DNA of 38,091 nucleotides, taken from the NCBI GenBank assembly GCA_035762175.1, contig DASTPP010000097.1, forward strand, positions 1-38,091, in the 5' to 3' direction. Of the stretch, positions 26,638 through 36,069 are shown piece after piece. Each line of letters starts with the position of its first letter. The stretch's first letter is position 1. The notes under the pieces were generated by a model, which was not told where the DNA came from, searched no databases, and saw nothing but the letters and a program-made list of their open reading frames with translations. The stretch is from DASTPP01 sp035762175. Its GTDB lineage: Bacteria > Myxococcota_A > Polyangia > Polyangiales > Polyangiaceae. The position numbers and the translations under genes are program-made.

Positions 26638-27078
26638 TCAGCCCCCGGCGAGCGACGGCTCGAGGCGCGCGATCGCCTCTCGGACGGGCGCGGGCAGCGG
26701 GCACTTGCGCCCGGCGTCATAGTCGTACGAGACGATCACGCCCTCGCCCGTCGCCGCCACGTCCGCGAGCGCCTCGCTGTAGACGACGTACTCCATCGTG
26801 AGCCGGTCCTCGCCGAGGGTGCTCACGCGGGCGCCGACGCGCAGCCGGTCGGGGTAGCCAAGCGGCCGCCGGAAGCGGCACGCGGTCGACGCCAGGATCG
26901 GGCCGATGCCCGCCCCGGCGCCGCCCGCCCGGAAGCCGATTCTCTCGAAATAGGCAATTCTCACGGTTTCGAAATAACGAAAATAAAGGGTGTTGTTGAC
27001 GTGCCCGAACGCGTCCAGATCGCCCCAGCGAACCAGCTCGTCGGCGACCACCGCGCACGTTTCGAGAGAGAGCCCCAT
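26638..27078 (-). CDS. Hotdog-fold (4HBT) acyl-CoA thioesterase
   Basis: This 146-residue protein carries the 4HBT/YbgC signature WGDLDAFGHVNNTLYFRYFE with catalytic-type Asp (Asp20/Asp22), and a hotdog strand pattern to the end (EYVVYSEAL, GEGVIVSYD). The likely role is hydrolysis of acyl-CoA thioesters. AGGGG lies 4-5 nt before the ATG, and a TACATA box 8 nt before it could be a -10. The frame stays open further upstream but lacks coding-like codons there. The stretch encoding LYFRYFETVRIAYFERI uses AT-rich codons (CTT TAT TTT CGT TAT, AGA ATT) unlike the rest of the gene. Confidence 0.9.
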   Translation of the reverse strand: MGLSLETCAVVADELVRWGDLDAFGHVNNTLYFRYFETVRIAYFERIGFRAGGAGAGIGPILASTACRFRRPLGYPDRLRVGARVSTLGEDRLTMEYVVYSEALADVAATGEGVIVSYDYDAGRKCPLPAPVREAIARLEPSLAGG

Positions 27079-27386
27079 CGCACCCCTATGTAGCAGAGCG
27101 CTGCCGCCGCGACGTAAGCCCACTGGGCCGGTGGCGGGGGGGGCTTTCGGGTGCTTTGGCCTCCCACGGCGTACATCCCAGGCGGACCCAGGCGAGCGCG
27201 TCATCCTTACGAAGGACGGGGCCGGTCGTGGCGACGGCTACGCGCCATTGGCGGGCAAGGCGGGGGTCGAGCGGTTACCAGGTTGGTTGAGCCCGCCTTT
27301 CGGTACCCCGAACCCGCCCTCAAGGCACAGACCGCGGGGCCCCCTCCGGGCAGGCTTCAACGAACCTGGCAGCCGCTCGAGGGCAT

Positions 27387-27507
27387 AGAGTGCCTAGCAG
27401 CCCCCGCTGGCAGGCCGAGAGCGAGGGCGGAGGAGTGCAGAAACCTGAAGGTTTTGAGCACCGACAACCACGATGTCGGCCTGTCAGGGGGGGCTGCTAG
27501 GCACTCT
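27387..27507. ncRNA. 121-nt hairpin-rich element, RNA gene or miniature mobile element
   Basis: The ends are perfect 19-bp inverted repeats (AGAGTGCCTAGCAGCCCCC at 27387-27405, its complement at 27489-27507). Inside, GGCAGGCC pairs with GGCCTGTC (one GT pair). GTGC/GCAC (27435-27438 and 27458-27461) encloses AAACC/GGTTT with a TGAA loop. CGACA/TGTCG (27462-27466 and 27474-27478) forms another stem. A purine-rich single-stranded stretch (GAGAGCGAGGGCGGAGGA) remains. The fold is cloverleaf-like. Orientation and class are not known, and it matches no RNA family that I recognise. Confidence 0.6.
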
Positions 27508-27697
27508 TCGTCGGCTTTTGAGGCCCCGTGGGCCCCGGCCGACCGGGCTCGCCCCGCCCGACGTCGCCGCGTGCGAAGATGATGGTGGTTGGCCGGTACG
27601 TCTTGCGCATTACCCCTATATGCATCTCCGAGCGTTGCAATGACTTGCTCTGCCCCGCCCTACGTGTCGGTCGCTGTGCGTTTTATTAAATATTGCG

Positions 27698-27726
27698 TTG
27701 ACGGCGCAAGATTGCGGTCGTATTAC
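27698..27726 (+). promoter_or_regulatory. Sigma-70-like promoter of kinase 2
   Basis: TTGACG (27698-27703), a 17-nt spacer and TATTAC (27721-27726) lie in an AT-richer patch that also holds the low-GC run TTTTATTAAATATT. The transcript would have a leader of about 38 nt. GGGGGTAGG (27754-27762) lies 8 nt before the chosen ATG. The rest of the 27079-27770 gap, apart from the 121-nt element, shows no gene. Confidence 0.55.
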
Positions 27727-27770
27727 GAGGGCTGCCTTTTGGGGGGCGTTATCTGGGGGTAGGCAACGTG

Positions 27771-29462
<1,692 letters not shown>

Positions 29463-29477
29463 CGCGCGAGGGCCCGC

Positions 29478-29951
29478 TCAGATCGCCGACCGGGAGGCGA
29501 GCTTGGCCGCCGCGGCCTCCTGCGCCAGGGCCGCGAGCGGGTCGGGCGGCAGCGCGCTGGCCAGCTGCTGCACGAGCGCCTCGGGCGCCTCGCGCAGGTT
29601 GCAGGACGCGGCAAACCCCGCCATGAGCGCCCGCGCCCCCGCGCCATCGCAGGGGGTGAGGGCGACGAAGGGCAGCGCCGCGCTCTCGGGGAACGCGTGC
29701 GCCTCGGCCCGCGCCCGCGCGAGCAGCCAGAAGCCGTCGCGTGGGGCCAGATCGAGCCTGGTGATGACGGCGCTATAGGTCTCGAGCTGCAGCGCCAGCA
29801 GCGCCTCCCAGGCCGAGGCGCAGGTCGTCACGTCGGCGCCCTCGTTGCGCAGCGCCGTGGCGAGCTGCTCGCGCGCTTCGGAGGGCAAGTCGACCAAGAG
29901 AAGCGATCGCCCGGCGAGCCGGAACGAAGGGTTGAGCAAGCGTCCAAGCAT
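29478..29951 (-). CDS. Degenerate receiver-domain protein
   Basis: The 157-residue product has the alternating strand/helix pattern of a receiver (SLLLVDLPSEAREQLATAL, then YSAVITRLDLAPRDGFWLL). Aligning on DG places Arg65 at the phospho-acceptor site, with Asp67 two residues away. The conserved Lys is absent. It is probably a pseudo-receiver that binds a partner without phosphorylation. No ribosome binding site is obvious at the ATG; a CTG/ATC stretch upstream gives no better start. It lies downstream of the REC-PAS gene on the same strand, with a 190-nt gap, so it may be its partner or separately expressed. Confidence 0.75.
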   Translation of the reverse strand: MLGRLLNPSFRLAGRSLLLVDLPSEAREQLATALRNEGADVTTCASAWEALLALQLETYSAVITRLDLAPRDGFWLLARARAEAHAFPESAALPFVALTPCDGAGARALMAGFAASCNLREAPEALVQQLASALPPDPLAALAQEAAAAKLASRSAI

Positions 29952-30141
29952 GATCAGAGGCTCGAAGCAAGACCCGCGCCCAGGGCGAACGCGCGCGCTC
30001 TGCTTGGGCCATTGGGGGGGCGAGCCCGCGCCGTCGTGCGCACCTCCGGAGGCCCAAACATGCTGTGCGCGGGCGCTCCGCCACGGCGAGCAGTTTCGCC
30101 TCACCTGACGATCGGTTCGGTCGTAAGAAGGGGCGTTCGAG

Positions 30142-31173
30142 CTAAAGCTCGGCGAGGTGCCGTGCGATCGCGAGCCCAAGGTCAAGCATCGAAGAGCAGC
30201 GCTCGGCGCGGCCCTCGTTCGGCGCGAGCTCGAGCACGACGCCAAGGACGCGCTGGGCCCGCCCGCCTTCGAAGAGCACCAGCCCCTTGGCCGCGACGCG
30301 GCCCCCGCCCGGCCCGAGGGCGCGCAGCTCGACGTCGAGGGCGCCGTCGTGAGGGGCGCCGGGCGCGCCGCGCAGCGCCCCTTCGAGGCGCGCGCGATCG
30401 TCGGCGGCCAAACGGTCGAGCCACAGCTCATAGGTCGCCTCGGCCTCGGCGGGCAGGCCGAAGAGCGCCTTGCACCGCGCGTCGCAGGCGAACTCGCGCG
30501 CCGCCGGGTCGTAGCGGAGGGCGCCGAGCCCCGCCGCTTCGAGCGCCTGGCGCAGCCGCGCCGCGCCCGGCGAACGCGGCGGCGAGGGGAGCGCAGGGCG
30601 CTCGAGCGGGCCCGCGCCGCGCCCCCGCCCGCCCGCCGGCGTCGCGCCCTCGCGTTCGGAAGGGGGACGGGTCTGGACGCCACTGTCGGGCGAGGCCGCG
30701 TTCGGGGCCGGCCGCACGCTGGGCCGGGCTCGGGGGGCGAGCGCGGCCTTCACCTTCGCCCGCAGCGTCTCGGTGTCGAGAGGCTTGACGAGAAAGTCGG
30801 TGGCGCCGACCTTGCGCGCGCGCTCGAGCTCTTCGGGCGCGGGCGGTTCGGCGCTCAGAAAGATGATCGGCGTCGCCCGCAGCGCGGGGCGCTGCTTGAG
30901 CAGGGTCGCGGTCTCGAAGCCGTCGAGCCCGGGCATCTGCACGTCGAGCAAGATGAGCGCAAAGTCGCGCCCGAGCGCCAGGCGCAGCGCCTCGTCGCCC
31001 GAGCCGGCGCGCACCAGCTCGAGGTCGGGCGCTTCGAGCGTCGCCTCGAGCGCGAGCAGGTTGGCCGGCTGGTCGTCGACCATCAGCACGCCGAACGGCC
31101 CCGACTTGGCCGAGGGGGGGGGCGCGGAACGCCGTTCGGTGCCCCGTGCGTCGGGCGTCTTGAGGGAGCTCAT
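30142..31173 (-). CDS. Response regulator with receiver and PAS-like domains
   Basis: This 343-residue protein has a complete receiver (about residues 28-145): acidic pair Asp33-Asp34, phospho-acceptor Asp77 (LLDVQMPGLDGF), Ser in FLSAEP and Lys130 in FLVKPLD. A 60-residue Pro/Arg linker follows, then a PAS-like domain (AAGLGALRYDPAAREFAC to YELWLDRLAADDRARLEGAL) and a final short helix. No histidine kinase, DNA-binding or GGDEF domain is present, so output is probably by protein contact or the PAS domain. AAGG lies about 9 nt before the ATG. It follows the SUKH gene at 86 nt on the same strand. It may receive phosphate from an unlinked kinase. Confidence 0.88.
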   Translation of the reverse strand: MSSLKTPDARGTERRSAPPPSAKSGPFGVLMVDDQPANLLALEATLEAPDLELVRAGSGDEALRLALGRDFALILLDVQMPGLDGFETATLLKQRPALRATPIIFLSAEPPAPEELERARKVGATDFLVKPLDTETLRAKVKAALAPRARPSVRPAPNAASPDSGVQTRPPSEREGATPAGGRGRGAGPLERPALPSPPRSPGAARLRQALEAAGLGALRYDPAAREFACDARCKALFGLPAEAEATYELWLDRLAADDRARLEGALRGAPGAPHDGALDVELRALGPGGGRVAAKGLVLFEGGRAQRVLGVVLELAPNEGRAERCSSMLDLGLAIARHLAEL

Positions 31174-31258
31174 CGGACGTTACCTTGCGCGGCGGGGCGG
31201 CGCGGGGCCGCGCGCGCCGGACGGGCCGCGCGCCGAGCCCGCGTCTCGGGGGGTGGGG

Positions 31259-31867
31259 TCAGGTCCAGTGGCCGGCGCGCAGGGCCGCCGCGTCGATGGC
31301 CTTGAGCTTGGCGCCCAGCGCCTCGCGGAACGAGGCCTCGTCTTCGTCGTCGAGGATGGCTTCGCCGAAGCCCTGGGCGACCTCCATCGCGGTGGTCACG
31401 ATGCGAAGAAATTGGGCGAAGCTCGAGGCGCAGAGGCGGGGCTCCCAGCGCTCGGTGCCGCTCATGGCGGTGTAGACCGGGCAGTCGCCCTCGGCGTCGA
31501 GCTTGGACACGTCGAGAAAGTAGGGGTCGCCGAGCAGGCTGCTGCGGCCGAGCAGCACCCACGAGCGGCGCCAGGCGCCGTCTTTCGTCTCGGTCCGGGG
31601 CGAGCCGTCGTCGAGCAGGGCGAAGCCGCGCTGCTCGTTCAAGAGCTCTTCGGCCGGAAAGAGCCGCACCCGCTCGACCGGCGTGACGGTCTCGACCTGC
31701 CGGGGGTTGGCGGCGAGGAGAAAGGCCCGAAAGCGCGACGGAATGCGGAGCGACTTGCGCAGCTGCTCGACCAAGGAGGCCTCGGCCTTGCCGAACTCGA
31801 CGGGCAGGCGGCGGCGCTCGAAGATAGCTTTGAGGGCCGAGACGCTATCGGCCAAGTCGCTGTCCAA
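31259..31867 (-). CDS. SMI1/KNR4 (SUKH) family protein
   Basis: This 202-residue reading starts at TTG, because GGAGG (31875-31879) lies 7 nt before it and coding-like codons begin there. The SUKH core is clear: LRKSLRIPSRFRAFLLAANP, VLLGRSSLLGDPYFLDVS, GDCPVYTAMSGTERWEP and SSFAQFLRIVTTAME. SUKH proteins are often immunity proteins to polymorphic toxins, but many are housekeeping. No toxin is next to it. It could instead be the C-terminal domain of the upstream phosphatase frame, since no stop separates them. Confidence 0.7.
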   Translation of the reverse strand: MDSDLADSVSALKAIFERRRLPVEFGKAEASLVEQLRKSLRIPSRFRAFLLAANPRQVETVTPVERVRLFPAEELLNEQRGFALLDDGSPRTETKDGAWRRSWVLLGRSSLLGDPYFLDVSKLDAEGDCPVYTAMSGTERWEPRLCASSFAQFLRIVTTAMEVAQGFGEAILDDEDEASFREALGAKLKAIDAAALRAGHWT

Positions 31868-33160
31868 AGGAGAACCTCCGAACGGGGGCTCGAACGGCCC
31901 ATCTAAGGCAGGGGACCCTACCCAATTTCCTCCACGATGGCGATGCCATCGGCATCGTCGCACGGGCCTGCAACGGGGGGTGGCGAGAACGACCGGCGGC
32001 TCAAAACGGCCACGAAATGAGGCGGCCAGCGGCGGGCGGCGAGGGGGCAAGGGCGGCCGTGAGGCGGGCGGGGCGCCTCGAAGGTCGCCCCGGGGGCTTC
32101 GGGGCCGTGGCGGGCCGCCTGAGGGGCCCGGAAACGGGGAGGCTAAGGTGTGCTTTCTCCTGAGGTTGTGGTCGTAAATCAGCGAAAGGTAATCGGGCAA
32201 GGGGTCGAAGGGGGGAGGGGGGGCGGTGGCGGTCGAGGGCAAGAGGGCCTCGAGCCGGTCGCACATGGCGCGCACCTCGTCGATGGCGCCGAGGGGGCCG
32301 GGGCCGGCCATGGCGTTGGCGGCCGAGCGCAGGGCGGGGCCGAGGCTGCCCTTGGCGAAGCTGCGCCGGACCATGTCGAGGTAGCTGCGGGCGAGGCGGT
32401 CGGCGTCGAAGCGGTGCTCGAGCACGAGCTCGGCGGCGACGCGCACGACGCCGGCGGGGGGCAGGCGCCCGGACTCGCCGAGCACGAGGGCGACCTGCAG
32501 GTAGTTGTAAAAGGGCACGACGCGGCCGCCGTAGGCGGCGAAGCGGCTGCGGGGCGACTGCCGGTCGAGGTGAATGAAGATGCGCTCGACGGGGGCGGCG
32601 CGCTCGACGGCGCGCGCGAGCTGCAGGGCGTCGGCGATGGCGTCGTCGTAGGCGCGGCCGCGGCGCATGACCTCGGCGAGCGTGTGCGGGCCCACGCGCC
32701 CGGCGCAGAGGTCGGCGTAGAGCGAGTAGACGAAGGCGTCGGCCTCGGCGTCGTCGCCGAGCAAGATCTCGGGCAGGCTCGCGCCGGGCTCGGCGCCGTG
32801 CTCGATCTCGAGGCGCGAGCGCAAAAGGACGGGCAGCTTGAAGCCGAGCTGGTCGCGCAGCGCGCGCAGGCGCAGCCGGAGGAAGTTCTGCAGGTTCGGC
32901 TTGAGCGTGAGGCTGTCGAAGCGGGCGCCGTCGAGGCGCAGCTTCTGCTCGATGCGGCCGCGCATCTGCTCGGGGCTGCCCGAGAGGATGTGGATGCGCG
33001 CGCCCGCGTTCGACAGCTCGCGCAGGAGCGACGCGGCGCCCGGCACGGTGCGCTTCTGGTCGGCGCGCTCGAGGGCGGTGCGCCAGAGGTCGCGCAGCGT
33101 GTCGAAGTCGGTGCGCAGGTACGTCTTGTCGAGGTCCCAGCGGGCGATGAAGGGGGTCAC
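31259..33160 (-). CDS. App1/DUF2183-type HAD phosphatase, open frame continuing into a SUKH domain
   Basis: The GTG start overlaps the stop of the kinase-ATPase gene as GTGA. The first ~370 residues are an App1-like HAD phosphatase: DxDxT in WDLDKTY, LSGSPEQM, and LLGDDAEADAFVYSLYADL. The proteins of this family dephosphorylate phosphatidate in yeast; the bacterial substrate is unknown. After LSLIYDHNLRRKH the frame stays open through about 110 codons of poor, unbiased third positions (region about 31870-32165) and then enters a well-formed SUKH domain. Either it is a genuine long fusion, or the phosphatase stop has been lost and the two genes are separate. The single-frame reading is given here; the SUKH part is listed separately. 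Confidence 0.7.
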   Translation of the reverse strand: MTPFIARWDLDKTYLRTDFDTLRDLWRTALERADQKRTVPGAASLLRELSNAGARIHILSGSPEQMRGRIEQKLRLDGARFDSLTLKPNLQNFLRLRLRALRDQLGFKLPVLLRSRLEIEHGAEPGASLPEILLGDDAEADAFVYSLYADLCAGRVGPHTLAEVMRRGRAYDDAIADALQLARAVERAAPVERIFIHLDRQSPRSRFAAYGGRVVPFYNYLQVALVLGESGRLPPAGVVRVAAELVLEHRFDADRLARSYLDMVRRSFAKGSLGPALRSAANAMAGPGPLGAIDEVRAMCDRLEALLPSTATAPPPPFDPLPDYLSLIYDHNLRRKHTLASPFPGPSGGPPRPRSPRGDLRGAPPASRPPLPPRRPPLAASFRGRFEPPVVLATPRCRPVRRCRWHRHRGGNWVGSPALDGPFEPPFGGSPLDSDLADSVSALKAIFERRRLPVEFGKAEASLVEQLRKSLRIPSRFRAFLLAANPRQVETVTPVERVRLFPAEELLNEQRGFALLDDGSPRTETKDGAWRRSWVLLGRSSLLGDPYFLDVSKLDAEGDCPVYTAMSGTERWEPRLCASSFAQFLRIVTTAMEVAQGFGEAILDDEDEASFREALGAKLKAIDAAALRAGHWT

Positions 33161-35907
33161 GGGGGCAGCGCGAGGTCGCTCTGGAGGTCTTCGAGCCGGT
33201 GCAAGAGGTCGGAGGCGCCGACTCTCTTGGCCGCCTCGATGGCCTCGCGCAAGAAGTTCGCGGCCTCGGGGGCCCGGCCGCGGCCGAGCGCGGCGTGGGC
33301 GAGCGCGCCGAGCACGTTGGCCCGCTCGGGGTTGAGCGGGCCGCCGAGGTCGAGCGCCTCGCGCAGCACGCCGTCGGCGTCGGTGTAATTGCCCATCTGC
33401 GCCAGCGTCTCGCCGAGCTTGCGCCCGAAGACGACGGCGGCCTGGGTGGGGTCGTCGAGCTCGCCGCGGAAGAACTCGCGGCGCGCGAGCTCGAGCCCCC
33501 GGCGCAGGGCGAGCACGGCGCCGGCGTAGTCGCCCCGCGCGGCGGCGGCGGCGGCGACGCGGTCGAGCAGGACGAGCGCCTCGAAGGCGTCTTCGGCGTA
33601 GAGCGCGTGCAGGGCGCGCACCTCGAGCGGCACCTCGGGGCGGTCTTGCAGCAGGTCGAGGGCGGCGGCGTGCAGCGAGCGGCGGACGTCGGCGGGGGTC
33701 GAGGCGGCGACGACCTCGCGCACGAGCGGGTGCGCGATGCGCAGGCGGGGGCCGGGCCCCTCGGCCACCATGCCCGCGCGCACGAGCCGGCGCAGGCCCT
33801 GGTCGGGCGGGCCCTCGTCGGGCAAGAGGCGCGCGAGGTCGGGCCGCTCGGCCCCGTCGCCGAGCACGGCGAGCGCCTGCAAGAGGCAGCGGCGCGAGGC
33901 CGAGAGCCGCTCGATGCGCTGCGAGACGACGTCGACCAGGCGCGGGGGCGGGTCGCTGCCGCCCTCTTGCAGGAAGCGCACGAGCTGCTCGACGTACATG
34001 GGCGGCACGCCCCGGCCGCTCGCCCAGGCCTCGTCGACGTTCGAGCCGAGCGAGGCCTGGCCGAGCAGGCCGACGGCGGTGCCGGGCGAGAGGCCGGTCA
34101 GCGGCCGCACGAGCCCCCCCTCGCCCCAGCCCGGGTCGAAGCCGGGGGCGTGGGTGGCGAGCAAGAGCACGGGCGCGAGCGGCGGCTCGGCGAGCGCGTC
34201 GGACAGGGCGTTTCGGCTCGCGCCGTCGACCCGGTGCAGGTCTTCGACGACGAGCACGACGCGGTGGCGGCCCGCGGTCTGCGTCGCGCGCGCCAGCGCC
34301 CAGCGCAGCGCCTCGGCCGCGAGGTAGCGCCGCGCGTCGGCCGAGAGCTCTTCGCCCGAGCCCTCGGCGCCCGGCCCGAAGAGCTCGTTCAGCCCGGCCC
34401 GCGCCTCGGTCGACGCCCCCGCCCAGCTCGCGCCCGACCCGCCGCTCGGCGGCAGCTCGGCGAGCTTCTGCACGAGCTGGCGCAGCGCCCAGCACCCGAC
34501 GTCGGCCCACCAGGGGTCGGGCCCCACCTCGACGACGCGGTCGCCGGCGGCGCGGGCGATGGTGAGAAACTCGTGCAAGAGGCGCGTCTTGCCGTAGCCC
34601 TCGTCGGCGACGAGGCGGGCGCCGAGCAGCGTGCCGCGCACGCCGACGCGGCACTCGTCGAGCCAGGCGAGGTCGTCCTCGCGCTCGGAGAAGGGCAGCG
34701 GCAGCAGCCCCGGCGGCGCCGTCGCCCCGGGGGCGGCCGCCGGCCCCGAGCCCGGCGCCGAGGTCGGCATCGAGGCCGGCTGCGTGAGCGCCTGGGCGCG
34801 CTTCTCGGCCTCGTCGGGGGCGAGCGAGGCGGGCAGGCGCGTGCCGCACTCGCCGCAGAACTTCTGGCCCCGGGGGTTGGGGTGCCAGCACTGGCCGCAG
34901 ACGACGACGTCGAAGTTCGGCCCCGAGGTGAGCGGCCCGCGCGGGGTGAGCTCGACCGCCTCGAGCGCCTCGGCGAGCGCCGAGGAGAACTCGTCGGCGC
35001 TCTGGTAGCGGCCCTCGGGCGACTTGGCGAGCGCGCGCAGGCACGCCTCGGCGAGCGAGGCGGGCACGTTGCGCCCGGGCGCCACGCGGCGCGGGTCGGG
35101 CGGCGGCGTCGACATGTGCATCAGCACGAGCTGCGTCGGCGACTCGGCCTCGAAGGGCAGCCGCCCCGTCAAGAGGGCGAAGAGCACGACGCCGAGCGCG
35201 TAGAGGTCGGCCCGCGGGTCGATGTTCTCGCCGCGGCCCTGCTCGGGCGCCATGTAGTCGGGCGTGCCGCACACGATGCCCGGCAGCGTCAGCGCCTCGC
35301 GCCGCGCGCCGACCAGGAGCTTCGCCAGCCCGAAGTCGACCACCTTGACGAAGTCGCCGCCGCCGCGCACCCGCTCGAGGATGATGTTCTCGGGCTTGAC
35401 GTCGCGGTGAATGATGCCGAGCTCGTGCGCCTCGCCGAGCGCCGCGAGCGTCTGCCGCAGCACGTCGACGATGCGCCGGAAGGGCAGCGGCCCCTCGGTC
35501 TGGGCGACGACGCCGAGGTCGCGGCCGCGCAAAAACTCCATCACGAGGTAGAGCTGGCCGTCGTCGCTCTTGCCGAAGTCGATGACGCCCACCGAGTTCG
35601 GGTGGTTCAGCCGGCTCGCCGCGCGCGCCTCGGTGATGAAGCGCGCCGACGCGCTCTCGTCGTCGAGCAGGTGCGCGTGGATGACCTTGACCGCCACCGT
35701 GCGCCCGAGCGCCTGCTGCTCGGCCCGGTAGACGCGCCCCATGCCGCCGACGCCGATGAGCTCGAGCAGCACGTACCCGCCCGGCAGCGTGCGCCCGATG
35801 AGCGGGTCGGGCCCGCGCTGCCCCACCTGGGCGATCGGGAAGCCGCACGAGGGGCAAAAGCGGTGGCCCTCTTCGCAAGGGCTGCTGCAGGCCGGGCAGA
35901 AGCGCAT
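33157..35907 (-). CDS. Ser/Thr kinase fused to AAA-type ATPase and TPRs, with zinc ribbons
   Basis: This 916-residue fusion begins with a zinc ribbon (CPACSSPCEEGHRFCPSCG, residues 4-22). The kinase domain is at about 45-315, with GVGGMGRVY, Lys74, HRDVKPEN (Asp169), DFG at 191-193 and GTPDYMAPEQ. A second zinc ribbon (CGQCWHPNPRGQKFCGECG) is at about 337-355. A P-loop ATPase region follows with a weak Walker A (ADEGYGKTR, about 434-442) and Walker B VVLVVEDLHRVD (about 550-561). About 170 C-terminal residues are TPR-like helices. There is no membrane segment, so it is cytoplasmic. The ATG is preferred to the GTG one codon upstream. The GTGA junction couples it to the phosphatase. This kinase/ATPase/TPR design is known in myxobacteria. 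Confidence 0.93.
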   Translation of the reverse strand: MRFCPACSSPCEEGHRFCPSCGFPIAQVGQRGPDPLIGRTLPGGYVLLELIGVGGMGRVYRAEQQALGRTVAVKVIHAHLLDDESASARFITEARAASRLNHPNSVGVIDFGKSDDGQLYLVMEFLRGRDLGVVAQTEGPLPFRRIVDVLRQTLAALGEAHELGIIHRDVKPENIILERVRGGGDFVKVVDFGLAKLLVGARREALTLPGIVCGTPDYMAPEQGRGENIDPRADLYALGVVLFALLTGRLPFEAESPTQLVLMHMSTPPPDPRRVAPGRNVPASLAEACLRALAKSPEGRYQSADEFSSALAEALEAVELTPRGPLTSGPNFDVVVCGQCWHPNPRGQKFCGECGTRLPASLAPDEAEKRAQALTQPASMPTSAPGSGPAAAPGATAPPGLLPLPFSEREDDLAWLDECRVGVRGTLLGARLVADEGYGKTRLLHEFLTIARAAGDRVVEVGPDPWWADVGCWALRQLVQKLAELPPSGGSGASWAGASTEARAGLNELFGPGAEGSGEELSADARRYLAAEALRWALARATQTAGRHRVVLVVEDLHRVDGASRNALSDALAEPPLAPVLLLATHAPGFDPGWGEGGLVRPLTGLSPGTAVGLLGQASLGSNVDEAWASGRGVPPMYVEQLVRFLQEGGSDPPPRLVDVVSQRIERLSASRRCLLQALAVLGDGAERPDLARLLPDEGPPDQGLRRLVRAGMVAEGPGPRLRIAHPLVREVVAASTPADVRRSLHAAALDLLQDRPEVPLEVRALHALYAEDAFEALVLLDRVAAAAAARGDYAGAVLALRRGLELARREFFRGELDDPTQAAVVFGRKLGETLAQMGNYTDADGVLREALDLGGPLNPERANVLGALAHAALGRGRAPEAANFLREAIEAAKRVGASDLLHRLEDLQSDLALPP

Positions 35908-36052
35908 CACCCCGTGCGGCCGACGCTACCACAATCTCGGCGGCCCGCGGGCAGGGCTTCGCGAGGCCGCCCCGGCCCCCGGGCCGCTCGCCGCCGCCCG
36001 GCGGGGCCCGGAAACCGGCATGCGGGGCCTTCGCACACCGGGCGAAACCCCG

Positions 36053-36058
36053 TAGGCT
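36053..36058 (+). promoter_or_regulatory. TANNNT box upstream of the MshEN gene
   Basis: TAGGCT ends 11 nt before the ATG, with TTCGCA (36030-36035) 17 nt upstream as a partial -35. The leader would be about 5 nt, so this is also nearly leaderless. Confidence 0.45.
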
Positions 36059-36069
36059 AGGCCCGTCCC

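Noticed and set aside
27387..27507. tRNA or retron RNA
   Set aside because: The closing stem is far longer than an acceptor stem, there is no CCA-proximal or T-loop sequence, and no reverse transcriptase is nearby.
31868..32165. A separate small gene between the phosphatase and SUKH parts
   Set aside because: No frame on either strand has coding-like bias or a start with a ribosome site.
33199..36060. Long plus-strand ORF opposite the kinase-ATPase
   Set aside because: It is antisense to the kinase and shows no domain or start signal.
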